From the NCBI RefSeq assembly GCF_023159225.1, contig NC_063172.1, forward strand, positions 60,012,828 through 60,076,827: DNA of 64,000 nucleotides, read 5' to 3'. Source of the DNA: Perognathus longimembris pacificus. Taxonomy: Eukaryota; Chordata; Mammalia; Rodentia; Heteromyidae. Shown here piece by piece: positions 60,125 to 64,000 of this stretch (position 1 is its first letter; the number at the start of each line of letters is the position of its first letter). Both the position numbers and the translations under genes were made by a program. The notes under the pieces are model-generated. The model had not been told where the DNA came from. It saw only the letters and a program-made list of their open reading frames with translations, and made no database searches.

Positions 60125-60840
60125 ATGAAAAAGAATTAGTAAATAATACTAAGACATTGTATTGTGATATGATGCTATCTTCATGCAATGATTACTTCAG
60201 ACTATATAATATTGTAAGAGTTTTCATTATCAGTCTCTTCTCTGAATTCTGGTATGTGAACCAAATGGGGAAATTTTGGTCTAGTCATTCATATGAAGGC
60301 ATGTAATTTCACCTGTTTTATAACAGGCAAAAATAGCTGCTTACCAAGTCTTACCAAATACTTCTTGAATATAGTTAAACTGTTCAACATTATTTAGCAT
60401 CTTAGGATTCAGATGGAGACATGGGAAAAATTCTAGCCAATGGATCCTGAGCAGAACGATTGGTGACATTTCTAGACTGAGACAGCTTAAGCCATTGTGC
60501 TGTCTCAACATTCCACATCCCTTCCCAACCTCCCTCAGAATCACAGCTACCTTCCAGCTACTGAAGACCTAAACTGTGGTAAAGTTTGCTGAAACACAAA
60601 ATGACATTAGTCATAGTGGGTTGGACCAATTGGCTTCTGATCTTCATAAACTAGTGTTGAAATACACTGTAATTTACGTCCATTAGCAGATTATGACTAA
60701 TCCATGTTTTATTTTTTTATCCAAATAAGTCTATGGATCTAATTGCCTCTGAAGAATATTGAATGGCATTCAGTTCTCACATAACTTATAAATTCTACAT
60801 ACTTTAAGGCCATAAATATTTATTTCTTCTTCTTCTCTAA
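60125..60840. other. Unassigned intergenic sequence
   Basis: AT-rich. No gene or recognised repeat. Confidence 0.4.
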
Positions 60841-60849
60841 TATTTCTGT

Positions 60850-61085
60850 CGGCAGTACTGGGTTTGAACTCAGGGCCTTGTGCTTGCTAGGTAGTGGCTC
60901 TCACTTGAATCATGCCTCTAGCCTTGTTTGGAACTATTACTTTTAGTGTAGGATTTTGTTTCAACCTCCATTTCCCACGTGCTTCCCACAGACCCTTTCT
61001 CAACTTTTCTGGCTGGATTCAAACTGTGATCTTCCTCATCATATCTGCCTTACAAGTAGCTATGGTGAGCTACCAGTAACTAGAT
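60850..61085 (-). mobile_element. ID/B1 SINE, diverged
   Basis: GTACTGGGTTTGAACTCAGGGCC, ATCATGCCTCTAGCC, then TGGCTGGATTCAAACTGTGATC and TTACAAGTAGCTATGG. Confidence 0.65.
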
Positions 61086-61429
61086 GTGTTTATTTATTCT
61101 TAATTTTATGTGTGATTAACCCCCAAATTCCCAGCAAGAAAATGCATTTTAAAGGAGGTTTTGTCTTCTAGATTGCACAGAAAATGTCACTGTAACTATC
61201 TCTGTTCATTAATTTTACCCTGATTGGAAATAAAATGACAGAAGGCATGTGGAAACCAATGTTCACATGATATCTTAGATCCTTTAAAAAAGTTTTTTCT
61301 TAAATATCAGATTCAGACTCAAATTTTTTAAAAATAAAAACTTCAATGTTCTTAGTACTTTTAGGGTTATAGAAATATCACGGCAGTGTTTAGTACTTTT
61401 GGGGTCCTAGCAGTATTAAGAGGAAGATC

Positions 61430-61790
61430 GACCTGCTCATCTATTGAAGAAATTTTGGTTGCTTTTGTGTCTTGGTAATTATGAATAAAGCTATGATCAA
61501 CATTCCTAAGCAGGTTTGTGTGTGGACATGAATTTTCCACTCCTTTGTGTAAACACTAACGACAGAAACTGCCACATCATAAGATAAGAGAGTGAAATGT
61601 GGATGTACCACTTTGTATTCTCGTTAGAATGAGAGTTCTTTTGTCACCACATCTTCACAAATACTTAGTGTCATGGTTTTGGTCTAGCTCATTGTTTTAA
61701 TTTGTATTTTACTAATGATATACTATGAAGCATTTTTGAAAAATATGTTTATTAGTTATCAACATATGTTCTTTGGTGATTTTTCTGATA
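61430..61790 (-). mobile_element. Ancient LINE-1 ORF2 C-terminal fragment
   Basis: TAATTATGAATAAAGCTATGATC, TGTGTGTGGACATGAATTTTC, and TTTGTATTTTACTAATGATATAC are antisense L1 words. Confidence 0.75.
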
Positions 61791-61857
61791 AGGTCTGGGC
61801 TGGGATTTTGATCAGGTTGTTTCCTTAGTGCTGAATTTTAAGAGTCCTTATGTGGAC

Positions 61858-61960
61858 AAATATATATATGTATATATATGAATTTATACATATGTATGTA
61901 GGTGTACATATTTATATGGATATGTTCATATATAAATATATGTACTTATTAAAATATATT
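61858..61960. repeat. (TA)/(TATG)n AT-rich tract
   Basis: TATATATG-type units across about 100 bp. Confidence 0.85.
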
Positions 61961-61964
61961 ATTT

Positions 61965-62028
61965 TGTGGTACTAGGGATTAAACTCAGGGCCCATGTGTT
62001 CCAGGCACAAGGTGAAACATACCTCTAC
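61965..62028 (-). mobile_element. ID-like SINE fragment
   Basis: GTACTAGGGATTAAACTCAGGG followed by CATACCTCTAC. It abuts the AT-rich tract. Confidence 0.6.
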
Positions 62029-62059
62029 TTTTGTTTTCACTTTGCTCTATTTTCATTAA

Positions 62060-62335
62060 AAATTATTTACTTATTAATTGTCAAAGAAATGTACAGAGAG
62101 GTTACAGTTTCATATGTAAGGCAGTGAGTACATTTCTCATCCAACTGGTTACCTCCTCCCTCATTTTTCTCCCGCCTTCCCCCCTCCAACTCCCTCCCTA
62201 CCCTCCCTTGAGTTGTATAGTGGGTTTACAACATATTGTAAGTATTGCTGTTGCATTAGTTTGCCTTTTACCTTTTGTCTCTCCATTTTGGTGTTCCCCT
62301 TCCCTAATTCGGTAATGTTACACATGATACCCAGT
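62060..62335 (-). mobile_element. LINE-1 3' UTR
   Basis: TTAATTGTCAAAGAAATGTACAG, GGTTACCTCCTCCCTC, a polypyrimidine stretch, then TTTTGTCTCTCCATTTTGGTG. It mirrors the 3' UTR at 28440-28710. Confidence 0.88.
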
Positions 62336-62785
62336 GTACTTGAGAAGACAAATCTGAGCCCTGGCAGCTGTTTGCTCTTTCTTAAAGAGAGAATCTCATG
62401 CTTTTACTGGAATTACCTCCAATCCTTGCGCTACATCCTCCTATTTCCACCTCCCTGGTAGCCATGGTTAGAGGAGTAAACCATCATACCCAACTTATCA
62501 TGATTTGGGTAAGAATTATTTATCAGCTATATCATTCCAAATACATTCTCCAAGATTGTGACTTTAAAATATATTTTCTTTAGATAGTGTCTTTTGTAGA
62601 ACAGAAAATGTTTAGTTTAATGAAGTCCAACTTAAGCAGTTCTTTCTTTAATGGATCATGATTTTGATCTCATCTTCAACTCAAGTCATCAACTTTTTCT
62701 CCTATGTATTCCCTGAAAAGTTCTACAGTTTTGCATTCTATATTTTTATATTTAGATCTGTGCTCCAGTTTGAATTAAATTTTTT

Positions 62786-62997
62786 TTTTTTTTTTTTTTT
62801 TTTTGGCCAGTCCTGGGCCTTGGACTCAGGGCCTGAGCACTGTCCCTGGCCTCTTCCCGCTCAAGGCTAGCACTCTGCCACTTGAGCCACAGCGCCGCTT
62901 CTGGCCGTTTTCTGTATATGTGGTGCTGGGGAATCGAACCTAGGGCCTCGTGTATCCGAGGCAGGCACTCTTGCCACTAGGCTATATCCCCAGCCCC
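62786..62997 (-). mobile_element. Dimeric tRNA/ID-like SINE, young
   Basis: Poly-T followed by the same body as 49693-49906. Perfect 15-bp repeats TGAATTAAATTTTTT at 62771-62785 and 62998-63012 mark the insertion site. B-box complement GGAATCGAACC is intact. Confidence 0.96.
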
Positions 62998-63114
62998 TGA
63001 ATTAAATTTTTTGTGATGAGTAAAAGTTAGCATCTAGCTTTCCACTTTTGTATGTGAATTTCCTGTTCTGTCAGCATGGTGTAAAGACTATTTTTATTTA
63101 TTTACTTTTTGAGG

Positions 63115-63300
63115 ATGCATCATTGGGTTTTGAACTCAGGGCTTTATTCTATCACTTGAGCCATGCCTCTTGCTTTGTTTTTGCAGGTTATTTTGGAGAC
63201 CTAAACTAGTAAATTTTGTCTTCCTCTGCTGGTTTTAATTGTGATCTTTCATGACTCAGCCTCCTAACTAGCTAGCATTATAGGTATGAATCCCTGCTAG
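63115..63300 (-). mobile_element. ID/B1 SINE, diverged
   Basis: TTGGGTTTTGAACTCAGGGC, CACTTGAGCCATGCCTC, then CTCAGCCTCCTAACTAGCTAGC. Confidence 0.65.
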
Positions 63301-63488
63301 GATGGACTATTTTTATTCCATTGTTTAGCTTTTGCCCTTGAGTTGACAACTTGTTGACTATGTTTATGTGTTTTCTACTTTGGGGCTTTCTGTTCTGTGC
63401 TGTTCTTCTACTTCTTGATTGTTTTTGTCAGTAGTAAGCTGTTTTACTTTCTGTAGCTTTATAGTAAGTCTTAAAATATGATAGTGTT

Positions 63489-63678
63489 GGGGCTGGGAAT
63501 ATGGCCTAGTGGCAAGAGTGCTTGCCTCATATACATGAAGCCCTGGGTTTGATTCCCCAGCACCACATATATAGAAAACGGCCAGAAGTGGCGCTGTGGC
63601 TCAAGTGGCAGAGTGCTAGCCCTGAGCAAAAAGAAGCCAGGGACAGTGCTCAGGCCCTGAGTTGAAGGCCCAGGATTG

Positions 63679-63714
<36 letters not shown>
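63489..63714 (+). mobile_element. Dimeric tRNA/ID-like SINE with A(34) tail
   Basis: TGGCCTAGTGGCAAGAGTGC and GGGTTTGATTCCCC in the first half, GTGGCTCAAGTGGCAGAGTG in the second, then 34 A. Flanks 63473-63488 and 63712-63727 match at 14 of 16 positions. The body belongs to the same subtype as 1733-1928. Confidence 0.95.
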
Positions 63715-63719
<5 letters not shown>

Positions 63720-64000
63720 TAGTGTTAGTCTCCTCACTTTGTTCTCCTTCAATATTGTTTTGGTTAGTCTGGGTCTTTCAGCATCTGAAAGCTGTTTGGA
63801 GACTAGATGTCAGGACACCAGTTATAATACACATTGAGACTTCACTGGTTAGTCTATTATTTATTAACAGTCATCACTGCTGTCCTTACTAGAATGTAAT
63901 TTCCAGAAGTGAGTTTTACTATTTTTTTCTAACTGATGAATTCCAAACTTGAAGACATTGTGGAGCATATAGTACACATTGAATATATATTTATTTGGTA

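Overview
This is a mammalian nuclear genome window, almost certainly from a rodent. It has a vertebrate CpG-island promoter, several LINE-1 lineages, MIR and L2 relics, and many copies of tRNA/ID-like and B1-ID composite SINEs. The SINE and L1 3' UTR types resemble those of geomyoid rodents (kangaroo rats, pocket mice). That placement rests on recognition from memory, not on a database search. There is no bacterial, viral or organellar gene content.

Only one gene can be supported: TOX, encoding the HMG-box nuclear factor of T-cell development and T-cell exhaustion, on the minus strand. Its first coding exon is at 23760-23861, with a 34-residue N-terminus starting MDVRFYPPP and ending YYCNK. 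The exon ends in a phase-0 splice donor. The exon sits in a CpG island of about 3 kb (roughly 22.17-25.15 kb). The 5' UTR and promoter lie to its right, with a TATA-like CATAAA at about 24333-24338. Everything from 23759 down to position 1 is the start of the large TOX intron 1. Everything right of about 24.4 kb is 5'-flanking, apparently gene-free DNA.

Layout: 1-22170, AT-rich TOX intron 1 with few repeats, a consensus CRE and some possible conserved non-coding blocks; 22170-25150, CpG island, exon 1, 5' UTR, G-rich tracts and two CTCF-like motifs; 25409-25546, a long (CT)n(CA)n microsatellite; 25.6-64 kb, intergenic DNA increasingly filled with retrotransposons. The retrotransposons include L1 copies with 5' inversion (about 32.65-34.46 kb and 56.58-60.1 kb, possibly 27.2-28.7 kb), a young 5'-truncated L1 with a perfect 16-bp target-site duplication (46554-47202), nested L1s, and a SINE pair about 99% identical to each other.

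I found no new biological system. The most useful observations are the start-stop upstream ORFs in the TOX leader, the CTCF-like motif pair, the Z-DNA and polypurine tracts around the promoter, and the L1 twin-priming structures. Most open reading frames in the window, including those of 200-330 codons in the CpG island, are chance frames in GC-rich or simple-repeat DNA.
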